Assembly: GCF_900078545.1 (NCBI RefSeq)
Contig: NZ_FLLS01000002.1
Span: 1,054,001 to 1,118,000 of the forward strand
Reading direction: 5' to 3'
From: Olegusella massiliensis
GTDB lineage: Bacteria > Actinomycetota > Coriobacteriia > Coriobacteriales > Atopobiaceae
DNA: 64,000 nt
This document shows positions 44,372 through 53,900 of the stretch, piece after piece. Within the stretch, counting starts at the first letter, position 1. Every line of letters begins with the position of its first letter. The notes beneath the pieces are model-generated. The model had not been told where the DNA came from. It ran no database searches and saw nothing but the letters and a program-made list of their open reading frames with translations. A program made the position numbers and the translations under genes.

Positions 44372-45430
44372 TTATGCACTCCGTTCAATAAAGAAATCTG
44401 CCATAGAAAGCAGGGTGGCACGCGCCTCTTTGGCAAACATAGCGCCATCCAGCTTGAGTTTTGCTGTAGCAATCAGGCGAGCAGCCTCCTGCCGTACATA
44501 GTCAATCGATCCCGCCTCTTGCATGAGTTCGACTGCATATTTGAGTTTAGCAGCATCGGCTGTGTGGGACTTAAGAATCTGTAGTAGTTCTCCCTGCTTT
44601 TCTTCAGGAAGATGCGTAAGTGCATGAACCACTGCAAGCGTGCGCTTTCCCTCGGTGATGTCACTGCGGAAGTCCTTGCCTTGTGCTGTGGCATCACCTA
44701 TGAGGTTAAGCAGGTCATCGGCCAGCTGGAATGCTAGGCCTGCTGCCATACCAAATTCTCTTAGTGCTTTGACTTGTTCAGGACTACCTCCGCCACAAAT
44801 AGCGCCTACGGCCAAAGGTACTGCCCCTGAGTAATACGCAGTCTTATGTTGCGCCATGTATAGATAATCTTCGGGCGTAATATCCCAGCGCTCATCACGC
44901 ACCCAGCCTAGGTCAAGCGCCTGTCCCTCGACCGTCATACGCTCCATGCGTACAATCTCGCTGATGGCACGCAATGTTACCGCGTCCGGCAGGCTGCTGT
45001 GAGCAAGCATATCGCTTATGACTTCTACTAACGCGAGGTCTCCTACGTTTATTGCAATCCCGATGCCTTCACTTACATGCACGCAGGGTTTGCCCCGTCG
45101 AGTCTCTCCTTGATCGGCAATATCATCGTGAATCAGCGCGGCACTCTGAAAATTTTCAATTGCGCAGGCAAAGGGTAGCGCCCGTGTGGCATCTCCCCAT
45201 ACTGCCTCACAGCCAAGCAGACAGAGCGCAGGACGTGTTCTTTTGCCTCCGCGTGCGGTAAATTCTGCGAGTGGCTCATAGAGATAACGCTCTAAGTCAT
45301 CATGCTGGCTACCAGCAGCTGCATGTGGTGCATGAGTTGTGAGGTAGTCTTCGATGATAGGCAGGCTCCGACGTAAATATGCAACAAAACGACCAGGTTC
45401 GGGTTGTACACTCGCTGCATGTGAAGTCAT
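44372..45430 (-). CDS. Polyprenyl diphosphate synthase
   Basis: A 352-residue trans-isoprenyl diphosphate synthase. GGKRTRP and the first Asp-rich motif HDDIADQGETRRG are normal. The second Asp-rich motif reads LADDLLN, with Asn in place of the last Asp. It builds a long-chain isoprenoid from IPP, for quinones or for lipid carriers of cell-wall synthesis. Chain length cannot be read reliably. The ATG has only a weak AGG ahead. It is first of a two-gene operon with the PG-binding protein. Confidence 0.9.
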   Translation of the reverse strand: MTSHAASVQPEPGRFVAYLRRSLPIIEDYLTTHAPHAAAGSQHDDLERYLYEPLAEFTARGGKRTRPALCLLGCEAVWGDATRALPFACAIENFQSAALIHDDIADQGETRRGKPCVHVSEGIGIAINVGDLALVEVISDMLAHSSLPDAVTLRAISEIVRMERMTVEGQALDLGWVRDERWDITPEDYLYMAQHKTAYYSGAVPLAVGAICGGGSPEQVKALREFGMAAGLAFQLADDLLNLIGDATAQGKDFRSDITEGKRTLAVVHALTHLPEEKQGELLQILKSHTADAAKLKYAVELMQEAGSIDYVRQEAARLIATAKLKLDGAMFAKEARATLLSMADFFIERSA

Positions 45431-45516
45431 ATTTCGCCTGCTTTCTTATTGTCGTAAATAGTTCAGTTTTTAGTTTAGAACTCAATTTTAGCGTATGCCT
45501 GCTGTGTGCTGCGAAA

Positions 45517-45546
45517 GCTGACAGTTATACCGTTTGTAGCTGTCAG
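45517..45546 (-). terminator. Possible terminator of galE
   Basis: CTGACAG and CTGTCAG (45518-45524 with 45540-45546) form a 7-bp stem followed on the minus strand by CTTTCG. A weak candidate. Confidence 0.4.
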
Positions 45547-45557
45547 AGGGGCAGTAG

Positions 45558-46625
45558 CTACTCCTTGCTCTCAGACTCATAGCCATTGGGGTTGTTGCTC
45601 TGCCAATTCCAGCTATCGCGGCACATATCATCAAGGTTGTATTTTGCCTTCCAGCCCATCTTTTGCTCTGCTTTACTGCAATCTGCATAGTTGGCAACAA
45701 CATCGCCTGCGCGGCGGGGACCAATCTTGTAAGGTAATTCTTTTCCACAAGCGCGTGAGAAGGCATGCACTACATCCAACACAGAAGAACCCTTACCCGT
45801 ACCGAGGTTAAAAATCTCTACACCCGTACAGCCGTTCATCCAAGCAAGAGCCGCCACATGACCTGAGGCGAGATCCATCACATGGATATAGTCGCGGACG
45901 CCAGTGCCGTCAGGCGTGGGGTAGTCATCACCCCAGATACGGATGTATTCGCGTTTGCCCACGGCAACTTGTGCGACATAAGGTACAAGGTTGTTGGGAA
46001 TTCCTTTGGGATCTTCGCCCATAAGCCCTGAGGGATGAGCGCCAATGGGATTAAAGTAGCGAAGCAAAACGACATCCCACTCGGAATCTGCCACGTGCAA
46101 ATCGCTTAGGATTTGTTCGATCATCCATTTGGTCCAGCCATAGGGATTAGTGGCAGGTTTTTTAGGACTGTTTTCGGTGAGCGGCAATGTGTCGGGTTCA
46201 CCATAGACGGTAGCTGAGCTGGAAAAAATTATGGACTTGCAGCCGTGATCGCGCATGACTTCAACGAGGTTAAGCGTATTGCCCAGATTGTTCTTGTAGT
46301 ATTCGATGGGTTTTTCGACGGACTCACCTACAGCTTTGTAGCCGGCAAAGTGAATAACACGGTCAATCTGATTGTCCGTAAAGATGGTATCCATGGCCTT
46401 GCGGCTATTAACATCGGCCTCATAGAAGGTCAGACGGCTAGCTGCTTCATCGCCGACAATCTCGTCAATGCGATCGATAACGATATCAGAGGCATTGGAT
46501 AGATCATCCACAACAATAACCTTATAGCCTTGCTGCAACAGTTCGACTACGGTATGGCTGCCAATGAAGCCTGCGCCGCCAGTAACGAGTACACACGTAT
46601 CCTTGGGATTTTTCTTCTGACCCAT
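45558..46625 (-). CDS. galE: UDP-glucose 4-epimerase
   Basis: A 355-residue extended short-chain dehydrogenase. The NAD loop is VTGGAGFIGSHT at the N-terminus, with SSSATVYG and the YxxxK pair in NPYGWTKWMIEQ. NYADCSKAEQKMGWK near the end is typical of GalE. It interconverts UDP-glucose and UDP-galactose. I place the start at 46625, an ATG behind AAGGAGCAGAC; an open frame continues 38 codons upstream without support. It is divergent from the OatA-like gene. Confidence 0.94.
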   Translation of the reverse strand: MGQKKNPKDTCVLVTGGAGFIGSHTVVELLQQGYKVIVVDDLSNASDIVIDRIDEIVGDEAASRLTFYEADVNSRKAMDTIFTDNQIDRVIHFAGYKAVGESVEKPIEYYKNNLGNTLNLVEVMRDHGCKSIIFSSSATVYGEPDTLPLTENSPKKPATNPYGWTKWMIEQILSDLHVADSEWDVVLLRYFNPIGAHPSGLMGEDPKGIPNNLVPYVAQVAVGKREYIRIWGDDYPTPDGTGVRDYIHVMDLASGHVAALAWMNGCTGVEIFNLGTGKGSSVLDVVHAFSRACGKELPYKIGPRRAGDVVANYADCSKAEQKMGWKAKYNLDDMCRDSWNWQSNNPNGYESESKE

Positions 46626-46817
46626 GTCTGCTCCTTGATGAGATAAGAGTAAAACCTCGCTAGAAAGAGTATACATGCGCACGGTATTGGTAACGCGAGG
46701 AGCTGTAATGGACATTTTTCCGATACGTAGAACAGCCAAAGTTTACTTATGAGGTATTTTGAGTTGTTGACCTGCTACCATAGCGAAGTATCAAAGCTTA
46801 AATGATGGAGGCGTGAC

Positions 46818-49466
46818 GTGAATCAGCGTATGGAACCAGATGGCTCTCGCGGTAATGGCTCTCAAAGCTCAAGTACCCGCAGGACTCATACGCCACGCCG
46901 CAGCGCTCGTGAAGCCGAAGAACGCCGTCGCACTCGTCGTAATGTGCGCCGACAAGAAGAACATCAAGGTCTATTTGCGCACAGGGGTATACGACACTCT
47001 CAGCGTGAGCCACAAGCAAAACAGGAGGCTCGTGATTTGCCTAGAGAAGAAAGACTGAGCGTTCGTCAGATGAGAGATGTCGCTACATCTGCCATCACCA
47101 ATAGTGCTTCTCCATACGGAGAAGGGCCTGATGCTATCTCGCGTAATAAAAGGCTGCGTGTTGATGCGCTCGATGGTCTGCGTGCGATTTGTGCATTTGC
47201 CGTTATTGCGTATCACATGGGTATTAAGTGGATGTCGGGTGGCTTGCTGGGCGTTACGGTTCTCTTTGTGCTTTCGGGCTACCTAGCAACTGATAGCGTG
47301 ATGAGTGAATTTGCTCGTAACAAGGGGCGTTTTGATATCAAAGCTTATTTTCTGCGTCGTGTTCGCAGGCTGATGCCGCAAGCTATACTTTGTGTAGTGG
47401 CGACTGCGGCACTTTGTACGTTGTTTAACCATATTTTGCTGACAAAAATGCGACCTGATGTTATTCCGTCTTTGCTGATGGTGCTAAATTGGTCAAAAAT
47501 TTTGACGAAGGTTTCTTATTTTGCAGCTGCGGGTGCTCCTTCACCACTGACACATTATTGGTCGCTGGCCATTGAGTGGCAATTCTTTTTGGTGTGGCCA
47601 CCGCTTTTGTATCTTTTGATGCGCCGGCGTGTGCCCAAGCGCCATATTCGCATTGCCCTGCTTGTGTTGGCGGCTATTTCTACAGCATTGATGGCTATTC
47701 TTTATACGCCTGGAGCGGACCCGTCGCGTGCTTACTATGGTACTGATACACGTGCAATGAGCCTGATTTTGGGTTGCTGGCTTGCTTTCAAACTGCCGCT
47801 TCGCAAGACCGCATCAGCGGTTGCTGAGGGTAAAAATCGCCGGATTGCCGAGCTGGCAGGAGCCCTGTCTATCGCAGCACTGCTTGTCATGATGGTATTT
47901 ACTGAAGGATATACCTCATTTTCCTATTACGGCGGTGTCGCGCTTGCATCTGTGGTGAGTGTTATTGCTATTGCGGCTCTGCTCCCTTCGGGAACTATCA
48001 TTTCCAAACTGCTCTCCCTGCTGCCTTTTGTGTGGCTGGGTCAGCGCTCTTATGCTCTTTACCTCTGGCATTACCCCATAGTTTTGCTGTTCTCAAATTT
48101 TAATTCGACGTCGGGTACGCCCTGGTGGTCATATGTGTTACAGCTGGCACTTACCTTACTTGCGGCCGATTTGACCTACCGTGTTGTCGAGCAGCCTTTA
48201 GGCAAAAAAGGAACGCTTACGGCAACGATTGCAAACTTTTTTGACGAAGTGCGTGAGCATGGAGCTGCGTTGGCGTTCAAGCAGCGTGCACTGATAATTG
48301 CACCAGTGACTTTGACATTGCTTATTGCAGTGTTTGGTTTGGCGCTGGTGCCTGCCGCTGATGCGGCAGGTGGTAAGTCTGGAGAAGATCAAGTAGTAGC
48401 TGCTTCTCTGCGTACTCCTACCGCCGATGGTGTTTACGATGTGGTGCTTGTAGGCGATTCTGTGCCCTTGGATGCCTACGACCAGCTTGCAGAGGTTTTC
48501 CCCAAAGGGCTGATTGATTGTAAGATTTCTCGCCAGATGGATGCGGGCATTAAAGTACTTAAAGGTTATATTGACCAAGGTGTTGTAGGCGATACCGTGG
48601 TGAGTTGTCTTGGTTCTAACGGTGCGCTTGAGGAAGCAGAGCTTAATCAGCTGCTTGAGCTTGTCGGTGATAAGCGTACGCTTTGGTTGGTCAACAATCG
48701 TATGAAAGATAGTTGGCAAGATGCCAATAACCAGCTAATTAGCAAGTTTGCTGAAGCTCATGACAATGTGAATGTTATTGACTGGTATGACCACAGCAAG
48801 GGTCATGACGATTGGGTTTGGCAAGATGGTGAGCATGTGACACCTGAGGGTGCAGTAGCGTACGCCCAGCTCATTAAGAAGTCGATGAATTATGAGACAC
48901 CCACCAAGGAAAATACGACCTATTCGACACTGGTGGTTGGCGATACCGTAGCCTTGGATGCCACAGATGAGCTAGCGGCCGCCTTCCCACAGGGTGCAAT
49001 TGACTGTGCCGAGGGTCGCGGCTCCAAGTCCACACATGAGACAATTACAAGTTATCTCAAAAAGAAGGTTGTTGGATCTAACGTTGTAGTTGCTGTTGGC
49101 GCTGAGTCTGTTTTGGTGAAAAATGAGCTCGAGAAATTGATTGATGAATTAGGCAAAGATTGCAAAATTTGGCTGGTAAGCGTTCGCTCGTCGGGTCCTT
49201 GGCAAGATGGTAATAACAAGCTGTTAAAGGGGATAGCTGAAGCTCACGACAACGTGCAGCTTATTGACTGGTACAAGGCGAGCGCAGGTCACGATGAGTA
49301 CTTTGCGGGTGATGGTGCTCATCTCAGTAAGGGCGGCGCCAAGGCATACGCACAACTTGTAAGTGATGCTGTGGGCGACACGGCGGGTGCATCCAAGGAT
49401 AAGGGCTCTGCTGATGCGGGAACAGATGCCAATACCAATGCGGATGCCGATTCCCAGAAGGCTTAA
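46818..49466 (+). CDS. OatA-like acyltransferase with two SGNH domains
   Basis: An 882-residue membrane protein. Residues 1-110 are a long Arg-rich cytosolic tail. Residues 115-500 form an acyltransferase-3 domain with about ten to eleven membrane segments (DALDGLRAICAFAVIAYHM, SLAIEWQFFLVWP). Two extracytoplasmic SGNH-like domains follow. In the first, Ser548 (VGDSV), Asp670 and His673 (DGEH) form the triad. In the second, Thr710 stands in place of Ser (VGDTV), while Asp832 and His835 (DGAH) remain. OatA proteins O-acetylate peptidoglycan and give lysozyme resistance. The GTG start follows GGAGGCGTGAC. The tail ends in an Ala/Asp/Asn-rich stretch. Confidence 0.87.
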   Translation: MNQRMEPDGSRGNGSQSSSTRRTHTPRRSAREAEERRRTRRNVRRQEEHQGLFAHRGIRHSQREPQAKQEARDLPREERLSVRQMRDVATSAITNSASPYGEGPDAISRNKRLRVDALDGLRAICAFAVIAYHMGIKWMSGGLLGVTVLFVLSGYLATDSVMSEFARNKGRFDIKAYFLRRVRRLMPQAILCVVATAALCTLFNHILLTKMRPDVIPSLLMVLNWSKILTKVSYFAAAGAPSPLTHYWSLAIEWQFFLVWPPLLYLLMRRRVPKRHIRIALLVLAAISTALMAILYTPGADPSRAYYGTDTRAMSLILGCWLAFKLPLRKTASAVAEGKNRRIAELAGALSIAALLVMMVFTEGYTSFSYYGGVALASVVSVIAIAALLPSGTIISKLLSLLPFVWLGQRSYALYLWHYPIVLLFSNFNSTSGTPWWSYVLQLALTLLAADLTYRVVEQPLGKKGTLTATIANFFDEVREHGAALAFKQRALIIAPVTLTLLIAVFGLALVPAADAAGGKSGEDQVVAASLRTPTADGVYDVVLVGDSVPLDAYDQLAEVFPKGLIDCKISRQMDAGIKVLKGYIDQGVVGDTVVSCLGSNGALEEAELNQLLELVGDKRTLWLVNNRMKDSWQDANNQLISKFAEAHDNVNVIDWYDHSKGHDDWVWQDGEHVTPEGAVAYAQLIKKSMNYETPTKENTTYSTLVVGDTVALDATDELAAAFPQGAIDCAEGRGSKSTHETITSYLKKKVVGSNVVVAVGAESVLVKNELEKLIDELGKDCKIWLVSVRSSGPWQDGNNKLLKGIAEAHDNVQLIDWYKASAGHDEYFAGDGAHLSKGGAKAYAQLVSDAVGDTAGASKDKGSADAGTDANTNADADSQKA

Positions 49467-49592
49467 CGTCCAAGCGAGTGGTAATCTGCCTTGGCTCTGT
49501 ACTTTTCGATCTTATATCGCTTGGTTGCCTGGTTGCCGCTTTGCTTGGCTTCTGCTCCTACAGAGGGTTCATCTTTCTGTGGTCATCACGCT

Positions 49593-49700
49593 AGATGGTT
49601 CACGTTTCGGATGCTTTTCGATAGATGGTTCGTTTCTCGGTCTAGAGGAAAATTTGACCTGCGGTTTTGTGGAGCCTGACTCCGAAGGACGAACCATCTG
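49593..49700. repeat. Dispersed inverted-repeat element, copy 2
   Basis: GATGGTTC words at 49595-49610 and 49624-49640, a shared TTTGACCTGCGGTTTT at 49653-49668, and CCGAAGGACGAACCATCT at 49682-49699, which pairs with the second GATGGTTCG word to give a long imperfect hairpin. Same word order as 781-928. Confidence 0.65.
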
Positions 49701-49759
49701 CGATAGTACTGTAGGGAACAAGAAGAGCTCGGTGGTAGTAAAGTAATTCTAGGCAGATA

Positions 49760-49859
49760 TTGATGCTGACAAGTTATATGTCAGCTATGATGGCAAAAAT
49801 TTCGAGCCTTACGAAAAAATTTCTAATATACGCGTGACATATCTGGCAGATTCCTAATA
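49760..49859 (+). pseudogene. 3' remnant of a duplicate of the 50385 gene
   Basis: About 90 bases here (from GTTATATGTCAGCTATGATGG to the TAATAG near 49859) are close to identical with the last part of the gene at 50385-50840, including the words FEPYEKISNIRVTY and the stop. The 5' part is absent. It is a leftover of a tandem duplication or of gene decay. The rest of 49860-50100 is AT-rich and shows no gene. Confidence 0.8.
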
Positions 49860-50095
49860 GCAAGTAATTTTTGTTCTATAGCCCTGAAACGCTGATAATA
49901 CAAATACGGACCTGAGCTTAGCTTATCTTTTCAAAAGATGTTTATAAAAATTTATGATGGGCTCAACTGTTGTATTTACTTGTGGCATCTATACATTTGT
50001 ACTTCTGTGTTAACCGTTTACCGAACTAAACAGTACATATGCAGATATATTCTGTTAACGAAAATTATACTAAGTTAACTATAAGATACTTATAG

Positions 50096-50383
50096 TATGT
50101 TTTTAAGCTATTTGAGAGGAGAAGTGAGACATCCTTTGGTTTTCCGTTGAAATACGGAAGCACTATTGGTGTTTCAGTTTCTTTTGCTCGCGCTAATGCG
50201 GTTTCTGGTGTAACGGTTCGCATTCCCGCTGGCGGACGTAAGAAAGTAAAAATGAATTTAGAATACGTTTCCACACCATATACAGTTTATCGTGTTGATT
50301 CGAATGGAAAAAAACATTTCTATACGCGTAATCATTCTTTCCCAATTGTTTGCGGGCATGATTACAGAGTAGTGAAGGCTTAA
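50096..50383 (+). pseudogene. Hypothetical small protein, possibly a 3' gene remnant
   Basis: An open frame with no ATG or GTG; the only start in the track sense is a TTG at 50147 with no good ribosome site. Encoded residues (ISVS-like SFARANAVSGVTVRIPAGGRKK and NLEYVSTPYTVYRVDSNGKKHFYTRNHSFP) look like a soluble beta-rich tail. A GTG preceded by AGAGGAG at 50124 runs into a stop in another frame, as if a frameshift had separated start and body. I do not recognise the family. Confidence 0.5.
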
Positions 50384-50384
50384 T

Positions 50385-50840
50385 ATGTTCAAGAACATAA
50401 CAAAGCAAAACGCATTGCTCCTATGTATCACTGCTGTGGTTTCAATAGTTATTACTTTTCTTGTAATGATGTTTATAGGGAAAGGTGTGGTGCTTAACTA
50501 CATCGCCACAGGTGCACTCGAGGGGTATTCCTTGAAGGGGACATATGCTGTTGGAACAGAAATAGATAACTCTATTTATTTTGAAACTAAAGAAGACAGT
50601 CGTATCGTCACGTGGGGTGCACGGACTCCTGACACCGACTATGTGACGGGGACTGCGGAGCAAACTGATGACCCAAATATTTATGTATTGCTTGATGAAA
50701 AAGGCAGCTTTTATGCTTTAGCTCACCTAGCTTATGAAAGGAATAACACTGGCAAGTTGTTTGTCAGCTATGATGGCAAAAACTTCGAGCCTTATGAAAA
50801 AATTTCCAATATACGCGTGACATATACAGCAGAACCCTAA
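50385..50840 (+). CDS. Hypothetical membrane-anchored protein
   Basis: A 151-residue protein with one N-terminal membrane segment (LLLCITAVVSIVITFLVMMFIG, about 11-32) and a likely external domain of about 115 residues. No known family is recognised. It begins right after the preceding frame. The AT content is higher than in flanking housekeeping genes. The C-terminus is duplicated as a remnant at 49760-49859. Function unknown; a surface or secreted accessory role is only a guess from topology. Confidence 0.6.
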   Translation: MFKNITKQNALLLCITAVVSIVITFLVMMFIGKGVVLNYIATGALEGYSLKGTYAVGTEIDNSIYFETKEDSRIVTWGARTPDTDYVTGTAEQTDDPNIYVLLDEKGSFYALAHLAYERNNTGKLFVSYDGKNFEPYEKISNIRVTYTAEP

Positions 50841-50926
50841 TGGCCCGTAATCTTTACCTTGCTTAGTTTTTCGATTGTGGCGAGGTATGCGTTAAAATCA
50901 GGCATGCTTTATGTTCTACGGATCAA

Positions 50927-50963
50927 AAAAGCAGGGACGAAACACTCTTCGCCCCTGCTTTTG
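50927..50963. terminator. Bidirectional terminator between the 50385 gene and purL
   Basis: AGCAGGGACGAA (50930-50941) pairs with TTCGCCCCTGCT (50948-50959), one mismatch, flanked by six A on the left and four T on the right, so it can stop transcription from both sides. Confidence 0.85.
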
Positions 50964-50984
50964 TCTGCTATGACAATACTTTGT

Positions 50985-53900
50985 TTAGCTGAAGTACTCG
51001 ACACCGCCTTCAAAAATAGGCTGGAAGTGATTGCCAGGGACGTTTTGGAAGTTGCCCGCAGTCCAGCGTTCAGTGTGTCCCATTTTGCCAAAAATGCGAC
51101 CGTCAGGGCTGGTAATGCCTTCGATTGCCATTACAGAACCATTGGGATTCACGTTTAGGCTCATGCTTGGTGTGCCCTGCTCGTCTACGTACTGAGTTGC
51201 AATCTGGCCGGATGCTATCATCTGAGTAAGCAGTTCATCGTTTGCTACAAAACGACCCTCACCATGACTAATAGCAATGGTATGTATATCGCCAACCTCG
51301 CAGTGTGAAAGCCAAGGCGAAAGATTAGAAGCAACGCGCGTGTGCACGAGCCTACTTTGGTGACGACCGATGTTATTGAAGGTCAACGTGGGACAGTTCT
51401 CGTCCATTGGACGAATATCGCCAAAGGGGACAAGGCCCAGCTTAACTAGTGCCTGGAAGCCATTGCAAATACCGAGCATCAAGCCATCACGTGCCTGCAG
51501 CAAGTCGCGTACCGCTTCGGTAACCTCAGGTGCACGGAAAAATGCAGTAATAAATTTTGCAGAACCGTCTGGCTCGTCGCCGCCACTAAAGCCACCAGGA
51601 ATCATGATAATTTGGCTTGCCTTGATTTGGCGTACCAACTCGGCGGTACTTTCGGCAACAGCCTGAGGTGTAAGGTTGTTAATGACAAGCGTACTCACCT
51701 CAGCACCTGCACGTTCAAAGGCATAAGCAGAGTCATATTCACAGTTGTTGCCAGGAAAAACAGGGATGATGACGCGGGGTTTAGCAAGCTTAGGCTTGGG
51801 GGCGGGACGGCTGATATTCTTGTTGGCAATGTTAAAGCCTACGGTCTTTACCTGCTCACCTGCGCCGCGATAGGGGAATACGGGTTCCATATGGGATTCC
51901 CAAGCCTCCTGCAAGCCGAAAAGATCAATCTGCTCGTCTTCGCAGCTCAAGAGATAGTTGGCGGAGCTCGTGCCTAGACGAATTGCGTTGACGCCTTCAG
52001 GCAGTTTGGGCAAGCATGCACCCTCAGCCAGTTCAAGTACAAAGCTGCCATAAGCAAGCTCAAAGAGACTGTCCGCGTTGATGGCCTCATCGAGAGTCAG
52101 ACCAATTTGATTGCCTATACACATCTTGAAAAGAGTTTCGGCCAAACAGCCATAGCCAGGAGTTGCCACGGCGTCCACTGTTTTCTCACCAATGAGTTTC
52201 TGAACGTAATCAAGCGCTGCAAGTAGTGACTTTGCTTCGGGCCTCACGCCATCGGATAAATAATTTGGCTTGATAAGCCACAACTCGGATCCCGCGCGCT
52301 TCAACTCGGGACTGGTAATGCGGTCAATTGAGCCTACAGCCGTTGCAAACGAGACAAGAGTGGGTGGCACATCAAGATTCTCAAAGGAGCCAGACATAGA
52401 ATCCTTGCCGCCGATAGCGCCCACTTCAAGTTCGACTTGCGCCTTTAGTGCGCCAAGCAGAGCGGCCAGAGGCTTGCCCCAGCGCTCGGGCACATCGCGT
52501 AGTCGTTCAAAATACTCTTGGAAAGTCAGATAGGTATCCTGGCGCTTGAGACCTGCAGCAACAAGACGTGACAGCGACTCCACTACAGAGATATATGCAC
52601 CAGCAAATTGATTGGCTTCCATCAGGTAAGGATTAAATCCCCAGGCCATACCACTAACTGTAGTGGTTTCACCATCAACCGGTAGCTTTGCCACCATAGC
52701 CATTGTAGGCGTGAGCTGGGTTTTGCCACCAAAAGGCATGAGTACCGTTGCAGCACCGATGGTGGAGTCAAAGCGCTCGGAGAGCCCCTTGTTGGAAGCA
52801 ATATTTTCGTCGGTAAGCAAAGAGACGAGGCGCTCACTCAAGCTGTCTCCCTGCCAAGATGGGTGATAGTTGCCCTGCTTTTCTACGTGGACATCCTGAT
52901 GTTTTGGTGCACCATTGGAGCCAAGGAACTCACGGCTTACATCAACGATAGTCTTTCCTTGCCACATCATGCGCAGACGCGGCTCTGCAGTGACTTCAGC
53001 TACGACTGTTGCTTCGAGGTTTTCTTCGCGCGCATAGTCCATAAACTTATCAACATCGGCAGGATCCAATGCGACTGCCATGCGCTCTTGGGATTCGCTA
53101 ATGGCAAGTTCGGTGCCATCAAGACCCTCGTACTTTTTGGGAACGGCATCCAGATTGACTGCCAAACCATCTGCCAGCTCGCCAATAGCAACAGAAACGC
53201 CACCTGCACCAAAGTCATTGCAGCGCTTGATAAGTTTGCAGGCATCTTCGCGGCGGAAAAGTCGCTGGAGCTTACGTTCGATAGGGGCGTTGCCTTTTTG
53301 AACTTCAGCACCGTCTTTTTCTAGAGACTCGGCATTGTGAGCCTTGGAAGAGCCAGTAGCTCCGCCAATACCATCGCGGCCTGTACGACCACCAAGCAAA
53401 ACAATTTGATCTCCTGGAGCGGGGACTTCGCGACGGACATGGTTTGCGGGAGTGGCCGCTACAACAGCACCGATTTCCATGCGTTTTGCTATATATCCAG
53501 GGTGATACAGCTCACTGACCTGACCTGTTGCAAGACCAATCTGGTTGCCATAGGAAGAATATCCTGCAGCTGCCGTAGTCACAAGCTTACGTTGGGGAAG
53601 CTTGCCTTCCAGGGTATCTGCAACGGGTACCAGGGGGTTGCCAGCGCCTGTAACGCGCATGGCTTGATACACATAACTACGGCCAGAAAGAGGATCGCGG
53701 ATTGCACCGCCGATGCAGGTGGCAGCACCGCCAAAAGGTTCTATTTCGGTTGGGTGGTTGTGCGTCTCGTTCTTAAAGAGATAGAGCCAGTCTTCGCTGT
53801 GACCATTAACATCAACCTTGCATTTGACCGTGCAAGCATTGATTTCCTCAGACTCGTCCAAGCGCGTCAAAATACCTCGGTGCACGAGAGTTTTTGCACC

